From: Hydrangea macrophylla
Taxonomy: Eukaryota > Streptophyta > Magnoliopsida > Cornales > Hydrangeaceae
Length of the DNA: 64,000 nucleotides
NCBI GenBank assembly: GCA_033977485.1
Contig: CM066985.1
Span: 77,195,045-77,259,044, forward strand
Reading direction: 5' to 3'
Shown: positions 46,757-59,145 of the stretch, in pieces
Numbering within the stretch: the first letter of the stretch is position 1
Layout of the letters: each line of letters starts with the position of its first letter
Position numbers and translations under genes: made by a program
The notes under the pieces: generated by a model
Told to the model about the DNA's origin: nothing
Database searches by the model: none
What the model saw: only the letters and a program-made list of their open reading frames with translations

Positions 46757-49375
46757 AATCTTGAGCTAGGATGGTCTAGCTAAAGACGTAAAAGTTAGCG
46801 CTTCTTGGGAGGCAACCCAAGCATGATTTCGTCTGTTTCTTTGATTTTTGGATGTTTTTGAGTCATTTTGGTCAGTCTTCGAGTTTTCTGGATAGGTTTG
46901 GGGGTTGGAATTAATTTATTTTAATATTATATACATAATTTTAACCAAAAAAATGGAAAAAAGTGGAATCGCGCGCGCGATCCGCTCGCGCGTTCCGCTG
47001 GCGCGAATTTGTGCCTTAGACGTTTTTCCTTTCTTTTTCTTATTTGATGCCTCTGCTTCTTCTCGCGCCTGGTTTCGCGGGCGCGAGGTAGCTCGCGGGC
47101 GCGAGGGGGTCCCGCTGGCGCGATTTCAGAATTTAAAAAAAAAAAAAAAAAACTTGGGATTCGCGCGCGCGACGGCCGCTCGCGCGGTTTCCCCATTATC
47201 TTGTTTTTCCCTTTTTCTTGATATTTGTTTTTCTTTTCTGTATCTTTCCCCCATACCTGCTCCGGTAGTTTTTTCTTTTCTGTTTTTGTTTATTAGGTCA
47301 TTTTAGATTGAGTTAGTTGTTGTTTTCCTTGTTACATTTATACTTTTTCGTTTTATTTATTTTCCATTTGCTAGTTTAGTTTAGTTTCAATTAGTTTTTA
47401 AATTTATATTTTATATTTTGGTTTCTTGTACTTTTAATATTCTTTTGTTAGTTTGTTTTCGTTTATCTAGAAGTAACAGGTAACATTGAAATTTATTGAC
47501 ATATTCCTTTGTGTTCACCTGTTCTATGCTTGTCAAAATCCAGGTACTATCGTTCCTTCCTTATGTACTCTCCTTTCTTTCGTTTTATTGTTTCATTGGG
47601 GACAATGAAAGGTTTAGGTTTGGGGGTATGCACACACATGCACATTAGTTTATGCAAAATTTTAAAAATTTTCAATAAGTGTGTTTAAATGAACGATGTT
47701 ACCGACGTTTTTGCAATCTTCATTTAATACTTCTTGTTATGTAACTTTGAATTATTATAGAATGGTAAACAAGGAAAGATGTGATTAAACATTTGCTAAA
47801 GTTATGATATGACGTTTTAAGTTATGTATTGTTTGAATCGTAGTTTTATATCATAGATTTGCACATAAACTTATGCACTGCACGTAGTCTCTTGAATGCA
47901 TGTCTGATGTGAACTATAATATGATTCAGATTTCTAGATAACACAAGGTGGAGACTAAACCCTGTGAGTTATTGAGCCTATCTTTTCTTTTTAGAGGGTT
48001 ATAAATATATTTTGTGTTTGTCGAATTTCATTGAAATAGCGCATCTACTTGTTGTTTAGTCTCATTATTCTTGTTTTGGTTGATAGTCAAGTTAAAATAT
48101 TTGTTACCATGTTAAATAATCTTCCATCGTAAACGTTGAAGAATCATATAACCCTAGGAAATGATCTTAGGCCTTTCTTTGTTTACTGCCGACCAAAGAA
48201 TTATAAATTTCCTTAGTTCGCCCCTTTGAGCCGTTAAAATGCCATTTCTTTCTTTGATTACCATTATCCTTGTTTTTGCTCCGACTTGACAAACTTGGAG
48301 TTCACCACTGAGAGATTTGTCACCTTTTAGTAGTGTTAAAGTGATGTGTGATTGAGAAGAAGAAAATAAGATGCTATTAGGGTAGTTGCTTGGTGTCCAA
48401 TGCATAATCATTAGAGGAGGAGGAAAAGGAAAAGAAACATAATAAAGAAGAGGAAGGTTGAAAAAAAAATGATGAAAGAAAAGAAGAAAAATGAATGAAA
48501 AGGAATGAAGAGAAAGAAAAGATGAAAGTTGGTAGAAGAAGAATGAAAGAAATCGAACATGCCTTACAATGCCATTCTGAAACTACTTGTTATATCCATT
48601 CTATCATTTTCCATTACATGAGCCACAATACAACCTTTGAAAAGTCCTAGTTGATCCTAGAAAAAGATGGTTCGGATATGAAAAAGATGGGAGGGGGATT
48701 AAAACATGGTAATGATTAATTTTTCTTGATTATTGGCATCCTATCCATGAGACTACTGTTCTTTCGTGTCATGCGTCTTGTTTGTGTCATATGTGAGCAT
48801 TTCTCATATTGAAAACATATTTCCTTTACTCACATATATTAGAAAAATTACACCTGTTTCTGAGTGTTTCATTTGAGAGTGTAATACATTGTGAGATTCG
48901 GAGTCGAAGCATAGTTTGATGGTTATCCGAGTTATATTCCAAGTTAATGACATGCGCGTGTTCATTTGACTACCACGTCACACACGTGCAATTTTATGAG
49001 AAACTCTATTGATTTATACGATTCATGTACTTGGGATTGTTTTTCATGATGTAGGTGAATGCTTAATTCCGTTTCTTCTTGTTCGTTATTCTATTTCGAA
49101 TCATTGTTTTATAATAAGGAGTATTGAATGTTATGTTTTTCTTTTTAATAAAACTTTTTAAATTTACAAGTTAATAAATATGGTTGTGGGTAACTTGTTG
49201 ATGAGAACCCTCACGAGACTTCACTCGTCCGACTAGGGACACCTAGAGGTTTAAAAGGCTTGTTGCATAAGCTAAATGCAATCATGATCCATGCAAAAAT
49301 GGAGTAGTATTTTATTAGTAGTTAGTTTTTATTTTAGTTTTGCTCGAGGACTAGCAAAATGTAGGTTTGGGGTTG
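46757..49375 (+). other. Non-coding 3' internal region of the Athila derivative
   Basis: About 2.6 kb without supported genes where an autonomous Athila would carry pol and an env-like frame. It contains 'cttcttgggaggcaaccc' (about 46801-46818), a CGCGCG palindrome cluster (46968-47190) resembling that of its LTRs, purine-rich A/G tracts near 48420-48545 and a 'ggtttggggttg' run just before the 3' LTR that probably acts as polypurine tract. Confidence 0.75.
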
Positions 49376-50715
49376 TGATCGGTAGAGAACAAATCCTATT
49401 TATACGCCTTAACGTGCATTTGTTAGACCATTTTATCCTGTTTTTGTATATTTTTACTTCGTTTTCAAGTTTCTGACAGGATTTAGAAGAAATCACCTAA
49501 ACCAGGATAAACAGGGTGAAAAAGCACAAAGAAAGAAGCTGAAAAAGCCAAGTCGCGCGCGCGACCCGCGCCCGCGAAAACCAGAAATCGCTCGCGCGAG
49601 ATCCCCAGAATCGCTCGCGCGACCCGCGCGCGCGAAGTCCAATTGTCGCGCTCACGCGATACGTGAAAAAACCAATGTTGCGTATTTCAGTATACTGAAG
49701 ACTCCTGTGCAAATGAAACTGCTGAACGACGTCCAGATTGTAAATTACATCAGTTTCAGTCCGTTTCGGGTTAAAAGGCTTCCAAAACTTGTTGTAAATC
49801 TATATATACCCTATTTTATTATAATTAAAGGGTTAGACATTGTTAGCAATTAATATACACACATTCTACAACCATACTTCCAGCCATTGAAGGGAGGGAA
49901 GCAAAGAGAAGAAGAAGAAGACCAAGGATTCCCATGGCCTCCTCCATCAATCTCTTGCGATCCATCACTTCCATGGACGGCTAGATCATAGATCTAGGGT
50001 TTCAATGAAGCCCTAGACGAGTAATAGAGAGTATTTTATGTATTTATTTTAGTTTTGTTATGTATGGATGACAGTCACATGTTTAGAGGATTTTTATAAA
50101 TAAATCGTACTTCTATTGATTAAATCATTGCTTTCAAAGTTTATTCTTGTCTTAGATCTATTTTGACTGTGATGTGCTCAACGATCTATGCTTGCTGTGC
50201 TTGTTTAGATTGTTTACATGTGATGGTGCTTTATTGATTCGTGCTATCAAGTATCCGAATAGTCCATGCTTAGATTAGACGGATTAGATCACAACCCTAG
50301 TTTAGTGTGGGATAATCCGTGCTAACCGAAGATGGATTATGTTGGTGCTTGAACCATGATTATCTTCTTGTCGGAGGAATTGGGCTTGTAGCTACAATTC
50401 CCCATATTCATCCAACGTAATAGGCTAAAGTAATTCATAAATATCCTTATTATGAAGCTAGTGGTGGATTTGTAATCCTAGGTTCCCTTAAACATTCATT
50501 AAAACAACTTTAATTGCTTTCATAGTTTAGATTTACTTTAATTCTTATTAGTTTAATTAAATCCAAATCAAATCCGTTTTTCTTAATTAATTAGACTTAG
50601 GTTTTAAAATTAAGAGCTGTAGTAATCAATCTCTGTGGGTTCGACCTTTACTTCCACACTGCAAATCTTTGGAAAAGTAAAGTATACTTTTTATATCTTG
50701 ATACTGACAACATCA
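49376..50715 (+). repeat. 3' LTR of the Athila derivative
   Basis: 1340 bp. It is colinear with the 5' LTR but lacks 13 bp in the CGCGCG cluster (49553-49662). It is followed by the AGGGT target duplication. Confidence 0.93.
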
Positions 50716-51534
50716 AGGGTCATTGGAGGTCAAAACATGTCACGCCCCGCAGTAGCAAAAATAGAGAAAATAAATTCCTTTTTGGACCCGTAGGCCATGA
50801 CAGTTGAAAGTCACCATATTGTCCATAACCAAAGTCAAACCATCAGAGTAATGATTCAAACCACACATTGGAAAGTTCTAGGGTTGATATATAAAATCAG
50901 AGTTCAATACTAACTATTACAAACCATAAGTATCGCAGAAGTACAAATACAGTATTACGGCAACATATGCCGATTACAAACTTAACTATTACAACGGTCT
51001 CTAAAACATAGGCATAAACTATCAACAGCAAGCTCCAAGTCTTCAGCTTGCGTAGTAGTTATCTCCAGCGTAGCCTCCGTCATCGTAGGCTCCATCCTCG
51101 TGGCCCCTATCCATGTATGCATCACCTACATACTCATAACCCTGGCCAGCTGGACGTTGAATATCCAGCGGCATAAAACGCCGTCAGCTACGAAAGCCGA
51201 GTAAATGCAAATACTAACAGAGTATCTACAGATATGTAGCATATAATGACAACATCAATAAAAAGGATTATCTCATCGTTCGTATGCATGTATGCACCAA
51301 TCCAAGATATAATACGGACGTCATCCCAAATCTCCCAATACATAACATAGACTCTTGGGTCCACATTAATCAGACACGTAGTCCCATACCTACGGTCTGT
51401 TTACTCTTGACACGCAGTCCCAACGTTTCGGCCAACCCGCCCTGACATGGTTACTACGACACATAGCCCTTATATGATACAACACGTAGCAATTATTACC
51501 GTACACAGCTCATATCACAGCACACAGCTCTATT

Positions 51535-52190
51535 ACATCTCAGCACACAGCACTATCATTTCTCAGCACACAGCACTATTATTTCTCAGCACACAGCACT
51601 TTTGTTACTCAGCACACAGCACTTTTGTTACTCAGCACACAACACTTTTGTTACTCAGCACACAGCTCTTTTGTTACTCAGCACACATCACTTTTGTTAC
51701 TCAGCACACAGCACTTTTGTTACTCAGCACACAGCTCTTTTGTTACTCAGCACACAGCACTTTTGGTACTCAGCACACAGCACTTTTGGTACTCAGCACA
51801 CAGCACTTTTGTTACTCAGCACACAGCACTTTTGTTACTCAGCACACAGCACTTTTGGTACTCAGCACACAGCTCTTTTGGTACTCAGCACACAGCACTT
51901 TTGTTACTCAACACACAGCACTTTTGTTATTCAGCACACAGCACTTTTGGTACTCAGCACACAGCACTTTTGTTACTCAGCACACAGCACTTTTGTTACT
52001 CAGCACACAGCACTTTTGGTACTCAGCACACAGCTCTTTTGTTACTCAGCACACAGCACTATTGTTACTCAGCACACAGCACTTTTGTTACTCAGCACAC
52101 AGCTCTTTTGTTACTCAGCACACAGCACTATTGTTACTCAGCACACAGCTCTTTTGTTACTCAGCACACAGCACTATTGTTACTCAGAAC
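51535..52190. repeat. 23-bp minisatellite, CTCAGCACACAGCACTTTTGTTA, about 28 units
   Basis: Tandem units of 23 bp run head to tail with point variants (ttttg/tattg, gttac/ggtac, gcact/gctct). There is no spacer between units. Because 23 is not a multiple of three and the unit has no stop, all three plus frames stay open for over 200 codons. These are artefacts. Confidence 0.95.
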
Positions 52191-52734
52191 ATTACGGCCA
52201 CCTGCCCCAATACATAATACTCAACACGAAGTCCTACTACTATAGCCTCCCATATCCGACACGTAGTCCAACTCTATCATACGTCGACCAGACACGAAGT
52301 CCCGAACCTATCCCAGCACCTGGGATTCCACACTCAACATCATACGGTCTTAGTGACCGCATTCACGCGCACCCATAAATAGTATCGACCTCTGCGGTCG
52401 ATAGACCCACTAATATGCACGTCGGCTTTTCAATCTCATCATTATCTCATATATATCAAAAGGATATAACAACACAAGGAAAATACAGGGTATTACACAT
52501 AACAACATTCAAACCCAAACTAGAATGAAATATTAGGCATCGTGTATGATTCTAGTAAAAATAGGGCACAAGGGTATTTTGGTCATTTTCCAGTTTTGTA
52601 CGTCCACAACCGAATTTTATAAAAGTTCCGTGAGATTAAATAAATAAGTATTCATGTTGGAAGTTAAGAGTTTTTGATCCTCATTAAGAATCCATCTCGA
52701 TTCCAGTCGTATTTTGAAAATACCAGTTTATCGT

Positions 52735-52875
52735 ATTTATACCGTATTTGAAAACCAGAATACCGTATTTATACTATATCATAATACTATATTTATACCG
52801 TATTATACTATATCAGAATACCATATTTATACCGTATTATACTATATCAGAATACCGTATTTATACGCACAAAAA
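52735..52875. repeat. Short tandem repeat around 'accgtatttatactatatcagaat'
   Basis: About five imperfect units of roughly 20-33 bp in solo LTR C, AT-rich, adjacent to the donor-like site on the minus strand. Confidence 0.65.
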
Positions 52876-53049
52876 AATATAAATACGTAATATAATACGT
52901 ATATACATCACATAATCATAATCATATGTTCATAACAAAGTGTAATATAAATAGCTGAGTGAGTTGGAGACTCACCTAAATTCGCAGAATAATAATGCCG
53001 AGAAAACCCGAAGAATCTTCGAATATAAAATTCCGGCTTCAAATAGCGT

Positions 53050-53282
53050 TCTTGGTGTTCTTGGTGTACTAGGTGTGTTCTTGGTGTTCTTGGTGTTTGT
53101 GTGTGCGTTCTTGGTGTTCTTGGTGTTTGTGTGTGCGTTCTTGGTGTTCTTGGTGTTTGTGTGTGCGTTCTTGGTGTTCTTGGTGTTTGTGTGTGCGTTC
53201 TTGGTGTTCTTGGTGTTTGTGTGTGCGTTCTTGGTGTTCTTGGTGTTTGTGTGTGCGTTCTTGGTGTTTGTGTGTGCGTTAG
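53050..53282. repeat. 30-bp minisatellite, GTGTTTGTGTGTGCGTTCTTGGTGTTCTTG, about 7 units
   Basis: Near-perfect tandem units of 30 bp between the TATA box and the donor-like site on the minus strand, so it would lie in the putative leader exon. As 30 is a multiple of three, repeated peptides appear in several frames; there is no sign of selection for coding. Confidence 0.92.
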
Positions 53283-53601
53283 GATGACTTCTCAACCTTA
53301 TATGTCTAAGGATAAATGTAATGGAATGGTCCCATATATATAGGAACCAAGGAGGGACCTCACCTTGCAATTACCAAGAGTTAAAGGTTCGAAGGATAAT
53401 TATTTCCTTAAGGCATGTTTGGTTGGAAATCATAACTGGTCCAAATATACCAGATATTCACAAATCTGCTAAATTTCTGTTTCTAAAAATTCTGAAAATT
53501 TATAAACGAGTTCTATAAATACTGAATATTATAATAACAACATAAAAAACACTAATCATCTAGGGAAATAAATATTTAAAAATAGCGGGTATTACAAAAC
53601 A

Positions 53602-54280
53602 TGACTAATACTCATGAGTTTTCAAGGAATATAAAAGAGATTCCATGAAAACTCAAAGCTAGAGAACCCAAACCATGATAGGAGTTTGGATTCATCTACT
53701 TGTTCTTATATAAAATGATGATCAACTTTAACTCCCATGTGAAGCATAAGCTTACATAAGACTAAAATATCAAACTCATGAGATTCAAGTGAGATATAGA
53801 AGATCTCCAAGAATCTCAAGAGGGGAATACTAATGAGAAAATAAAAGAGGAACAAAAGAACCAGGAAGCAAAGACTTCCAAACAAACAAAAACTCTAAAA
53901 CCTAATCAAGAAAACCAAGTAGTTTGAAGATTAGAGGCTTAAAAGAAATAAAACTAAACTAAGATTTGAGGATCACCTCCAAAACTATCCTCAAACTTCT
54001 ATATTTTGAAGATATTTCAAGCTCCTCTTTCAAGTTCTTCTCCCAATATTCTCTCTTCTACCCAAATGTTCTTTTCTCAAAAGTTCTCCTGAATTCCTCT
54101 CAAATTCCCCCAATATTATTTTCTTCTTCTTGGCCCCCCTTTCCAATGAAAATACCTCTTCTTATATAGACAAAAATACCTAGGTAATTTTAGTGAATTC
54201 AGAGTAAAAAATAGCTATAAATACGGCATTTGGTGGTACAATGCGTACTTTCTGAAGAAAAAAAAAAGCAGACTGCTGGA
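53602..54280. other. Continuation of the unassigned host DNA right of solo LTR C
   Basis: AT-rich and purine-rich, no gene. On the minus strand 'tatataagaagagg' near 54160 resembles an LTR promoter followed by a leader, but no LTR end could be paired. Confidence 0.4.
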
Positions 54281-54282
54281 GC

Positions 54283-54660
54283 TAACGTCAGTCAGGAAAT
54301 TTTCTACGGCACTCAGAGAATGCCGGAATGGCACTCCGTGAAAGCCGCGACGGCATTCCATGATTGCCGCGTGGCACTTACTGAGAGCCGCGAAAAATTA
54401 TTGATTGTCGCGTTTTTGTCAATCTTACTTTATCAGTTTTTTTTGTTTTATCCGCATACATATACATATTGTACCATAAAATACAGACTTTAAAAGCAAA
54501 CGACAGTCAGAAAATGTTGGCGGCAGTTGATGAGTGCCGCAACGGCAGTTGGTGAGTGCCACACTGCACTTACGAAGTGCCGCTAAAACTGCCGAGTGTC
54601 GCGTTTTAGCAAATTTCCTCTTTTTCACCTTTTCTTTTCCTCTTTTTCTTCTAAAAAGTT
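54283..54660. repeat. Two diverged tandem copies of a GC-rich block (about 200-bp period)
   Basis: 'gtcagtcaggaaattttc' near 54288 and 'gacagtcagaaaatgttgg' near 54502 open two related blocks. Each contains repeated words like 'gagtgccgc', 'gcggcattcc' and 'gtcgcgttttag/gtc' and closes with a T-rich tail. The cluster looks like the GC-rich word clusters in the LTRs of this window. Confidence 0.6.
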
Positions 54661-57015
54661 TATTTTTCCAAAAATAGTGTCTTATACCCGAATTTCCCTG
54701 AACACTCGGTATTTCTCTTTTCCTGTGAAAATTTTATCGCGATTGGAGAACTTTCTGAAGAGCTTGGAATAGTTCAAATCTTTCAGTCATTATCATCATC
54801 AGACTTGGAGGTGACACTCTCCTAAATTCGACGTTTGGTCACGGTTCATTATTCAACAATTTAACAATATAGAAATGAGTTCTTCGCATAACTAAACAGT
54901 AAGGATAACATTAATAAACTTCAATTCATATGACCGTGTATGAGAACCATGCGACCCATCTCATCTTACCGACTCTTTTCTCTCGACAACACATCAACCC
55001 ACTCTCTCACTCCAACATATTTGAAATACTAAGATGACCACACTTTAGTAACGGGGTACCAGGGAGTGTCCAATTTGCCTCACACTTTAGTACGGGGTAC
55101 CAGGGAATGTCCAATACCTCACACTTTGACCATACCACGCATGTCAGGGAGTGTCCAGTAGGCCACACTTTAGCACTACCATGGGTGCAAGGGAATGTCC
55201 AAGTTTGGCATCACACACTTTAGCGCTACCACGGGTGCTAGGGAGTGTCCAGTTTTGTCACCGTCGCATTTCAAAGATACTCTAGCCGCAAACTCGTAAA
55301 CATCACACTTTGGTACAACATTACCAGGGAGTGTCCAACATATAATCTCAACCACATACTCTTCCCACCCTAACCCAAAACTCACATGCATGTACAACTG
55401 ACTCCCCATGTATGTCATGAAACTTTATACAAAATTTATATGATACGGCAAACGATAATCAAGTATATAAGAGAAGAATCGAATCCTTAAAACATTCATT
55501 AATAACCAAAACATAACGAAATAGATTCTGCTTTACATAATTCCCAAACAGAACCTTAACAACCTTTAAAAGTTATTCCAAACAATCCCTTAGCAGAAAA
55601 CAGACAAAAATTGAAAACTGACAGGTCGCGCGCGCGGGCCGCTCGCGCGATATGCCCATTTTTCATTTTTCTTTATAAAATTTTCCAACTGTCAAAATAT
55701 ACGGAGATCGCTCATGTGGGCCGCTCGTGTGATCGCGCGCGCGAGGTCATGTAGAGGCATCATCTTCCTCGCTGAAAATCCCCTGTTTCAGATTTTCAAC
55801 CCATTTTTGACTCATTTTGAAATCTGTAAGCATGTATAATATATAATATATGGATCCCTTCGTTTTTCCGCAAGGATTAAGAATCTACGATCAATTTAAT
55901 ACGAATCGATCCGTAGTTCTCAAATTTTACAAAAAATCAAAAGATGATCAAACTTATTTTTTACTATACTTTATCATATGAATGAATTAGACTTTAAAAC
56001 TTTAAACACAACAACTATGATGTATAATCTTTCATATTCATCTCTAAAAACAAATTTTGATTGAGTTTGAAAAATCATGATTTTTCAAGCTATGGATATC
56101 AACGTAAGATTAACAATGGAGGTTCACATGTTAAACTATACACACAGAAATTAGGCATGAATTTACATTCAAGTGAGTTGGTAATACTCACTGATGATAA
56201 GGATTGAAAAAATGTTGAGAAAGAAAAGCAAGCTAAGAAATTCAAACACAAGCTTTGGCTATGTGGATTGAGTTCTCTTTCTCTATAAATTCTACAAATA
56301 TGAACTCTTTGCACTCTCTTTTCTCTCTGTGTTTCTCCAGATTGTGAGTGTAATGAGAGGGAGTATGAATATATAACCCCTTAGAACTTGGAGGCCAAGT
56401 AAAAATCTTATACACTGCACAAACATAAACGTATATACAGATTTATACTAACTCATTTGTTAACCAAGAGCCAAATATAGACTCCGAGGAGGCAATTGCT
56501 AGTTGTTTGGGAAGAATCAGCTTATGGGCACAAATCAATACACACCACAGAAGCACAACCAAACAAGGCTCTATCAAGTTGCCTAAGAATCACTTATCAT
56601 GTTTGGGAAATGTCACACCCCGATTTTTGGACAACCAAATATTTAATCCAGAGCATGTATCCAGACTAATATTCAATTCCCAAAACACCGAGAGTGACAC
56701 CCTCACACATGCTAATAGAAAATTTATAGAAAACAGTATTTAATACTCCTTAAATAAGGACATGTGATCTTGTGTTTAAAGAAAAATTCTTTATTATTAA
56801 ATATGTATTCCCAAACATCCATTTTATTGTAAAAGAAATAAAGTTCCATTACAAATATTATATCACTTTTCAATTTAAAAAAAAACATCATTTTCATAAA
56901 TAAAATGTACACATACAGAGTTCAGCGGAAATAAAAATAAATAAGAATAAAATCTATACATCCATTGGTCAGAGTAACTACAACGTTCCCAATACCCAAT
57001 ATACCATATTTATTA

Positions 57016-57266
57016 CTCCCTCCGTCCCATTTTATGTGTCCCCCTTTCTATTTTGGTATGTCCCAAAATTGTTGTCCACTTTCCTAAATTAGTATATAAA
57101 TATTACTTAGTTTCCCAAATTGCCCTTCCTTACAACCAATACCAAAACAAAACAAAAAAGAAAGTACAATGATTATGGGCAATTGTGGAAAGTAGGTGTA
57201 GATTCCTTTTGTCCCCTTAAATAGTTGGATTCCCAAAAAGGGACACATAAAATGGGACGGAGGGAG
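57016..57266. mobile_element. Stowaway (Tc1/mariner) MITE, TA target duplication
   Basis: The terminal inverted repeats start CTCCCTCCGTCCCATTTTAT, the Stowaway signature, and the inverse closes the element (ATAAAATGGGACGGAGGGAG). TA flanks both sides (57014-57015 and 57267-57268). It is 251 bp long, non-coding, and nested in solo LTR D. Confidence 0.95.
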
Positions 57267-59082
57267 TACAATTATACATACTGGCCCACAATGCCAGAAA
57301 ATAAAATACAATCAAGTACAACAAAAATAAGTACAACTCCAATAATAAACAACACAATGACCATCTCTTCACCCAAACAGAAGCTCCAACGAAAATCTCC
57401 AAAAACTAAACCTGCACAAATACATTCGACTACGTTTCATATAGAAACGCCCCCGAATGTATAACACACTCGGGTCAGTCACATGACTGGTATGAGTTAA
57501 ACAAAACAACAAGTCTTAGGGATCCAACTTGAACCCGTAGACAACAAATTACACTACAATACTCTTGGGTCAAGACAGGTAGTTCCACACACATATGTGG
57601 ACAATAGAGTAGTTTCCAAATATGTGGTGGCAAGTAGTTTCTTGCCCAAAATCCAAAGTTACTACGAGTTTCATACTTACCCATTACTTATGGTGAGCCA
57701 AACCTGTAATACGTTAGTGGGCCCACCATCCTGCAAATTGAATGATCATAAACCAAGCAAACAATTCGGTATACAAACCGTCCACATTCTAACTCAAACA
57801 TCGCATTCATTTTTTCACTCTTATCAGTCTTATGAAATACTCCATTGTCATTATTTATTAGCCTTTAATTTATCTTTGTGTTCCCTAGGTTCACCACTTG
57901 GCCACCCTCCATGGTACACCCACACATATATCCCATGTGTGCCCGGACATACTACTAACATCCACTCTGGTGCTAGTTTGGTTGGGGTATCAACCAAACT
58001 AGGTATACACACAGAAGGCCAGTCAATATGCCTAGACGTCTAACAAATAAGCCGGGCATAAGGCTTAGGCCAGCTTGATCACGAAGCCACTGGCAAAAGG
58101 GTACACTCAGCAAGTCGAGCTACCAAAAAAAACATATCACACAACGGGAGTGGTGAACACTAAAGAACTATGTTGCAATTATCACTTCTCATTCGTATTA
58201 TCCCAATAATTGTGAATTTCACATTTATCACATAGTTCCGTCTTATCATCCAATCACATCTCTAACTTTTAGATGTATTCCAATTTCTTACAATAGAGGG
58301 TTTTATCAATTAACCCATAACAATTCTTCCCTCAATAATTTCCAATTAAATTATAAGATCCCCAATATATTATTCAACGTATCTAATTTACTCATTTTTC
58401 TCAAAATGACCACAAAATAAGATCAGTTATTTCAGGTACAATAATCTCAACCCAACATTCAATATTAGCATACATAAAGCACATAATAAGAAATCATATT
58501 CTCCAATTTGCACGTTGAACTATATTGAAAACTGCTACTGTAATCTTAAATTTCTGCCCAAACGGTGCAGAATCAGGAAAAACTTAAAACACGAAAAGTG
58601 TGCAGAATCACGTTTTACATAAGACACGCGGACAGAATGTTCAAATTCAAAGCCACGATTTTCTAATAATTTTCTAAAGTTTCTGCGACTGTGTGAATTA
58701 CACATAAAACGAATTTCACCTATATTTTCTAACAAACATGAGTATTTCACCTATAGTTTTGATCAAACTAACGATTCACCTAACCCTTTCGAATACCCTA
58801 ATGTCATGATCGCAAAGTCACATGAAGGGAAAGAATGTATCTAAATTACTTCAACAATAGCAACGTATATCGATCCATTACAAAGATTTGACCCTAACCA
58901 TTAAATTTAACATGCACTAATTTACTCCCATACACATACATATATATACATACGTGTATATATATATACTCGAATACACAAAGTTTAACTCACCTAGTTC
59001 AATCCAAAATTGACAACCACGAATGCTCCGCGATTCCCCACGTGACCACGAATCCGGAATCCTTCTCCTTTCTCCTCCCTTT

Positions 59083-59111
59083 TCTTCTTCTTCTTCTTCT
59101 TCTTCTCTCCC

Positions 59112-59145
<34 letters not shown>
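59083..59145. repeat. Compound microsatellite (TTC)n-(TC)n-(CA)n
   Basis: Adjacent TTC, TC and CA runs in solo LTR D, just upstream of its donor-like site in LTR orientation. Likely length-variable. Confidence 0.85.

Larger units (their letters stand above)
42255..50715 (+). mobile_element. Complete non-autonomous Athila-type element with gag and protease only (TR-GAG-like, 8461 bp)
   Basis: LTRs 42255-43607 and 49376-50715 both start TGATCGGTAGAG and end GACAACATCA. The flanking AGGGT is identical (42250-42254 and 50716-50720). The primer-binding site is the tRNA-Asp type of Athila. The inside holds gag and protease in one frame, then about 2.6 kb without coding sequence. Reverse transcriptase, RNase H and integrase are absent. 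The phrase 'cttcttgggaggcaaccc' after protease is typical of the non-coding 3' part of Athila elements. It must rely on proteins from other elements. Confidence 0.92.
50738..53596 (-). mobile_element. Solo LTR C (2859 bp, minus orientation) with three minisatellites
   Basis: On the minus strand it starts TGTAATACCCGC (53596) and ends GCGGGGCGTGACA (50738). The target duplication AAACA is perfect (50733-50737 and 53597-53601). The minus strand has a TATA box (tatatatatggg, about 53331-53342), an exon-like block ending GCGAATTTAG and a GTGAGTCTCCAACTCAC donor-like site at 52975. Its LTR end resembles that of the 18874-22159 LTR, so it is a chromovirus LTR. It has no coding capacity despite long frames through its arrays. 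Confidence 0.92.

Noticed and set aside
46905..47306. 133-codon frame in the Athila derivative
   Set aside because: It runs over the CGCGCG word cluster and a poly-A tract, and has no domain or relation to retroelement proteins.
51535..52190. CRISPR-like array
   Set aside because: Units are contiguous with no spacers, and the DNA is plant nuclear. It is a minisatellite.
51447..52378. Three overlapping plus-strand frames of 206-258 codons
   Set aside because: They lie over the 23-bp minisatellite. A stop-free unit whose length is not a multiple of three stays open in all three frames. The peptides are one repeat read in shifting phase.
52964..53370. Frames of 69-132 codons on both strands
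   Set aside because: They are products of the 30-bp tandem repeat, without any domain or conserved start.
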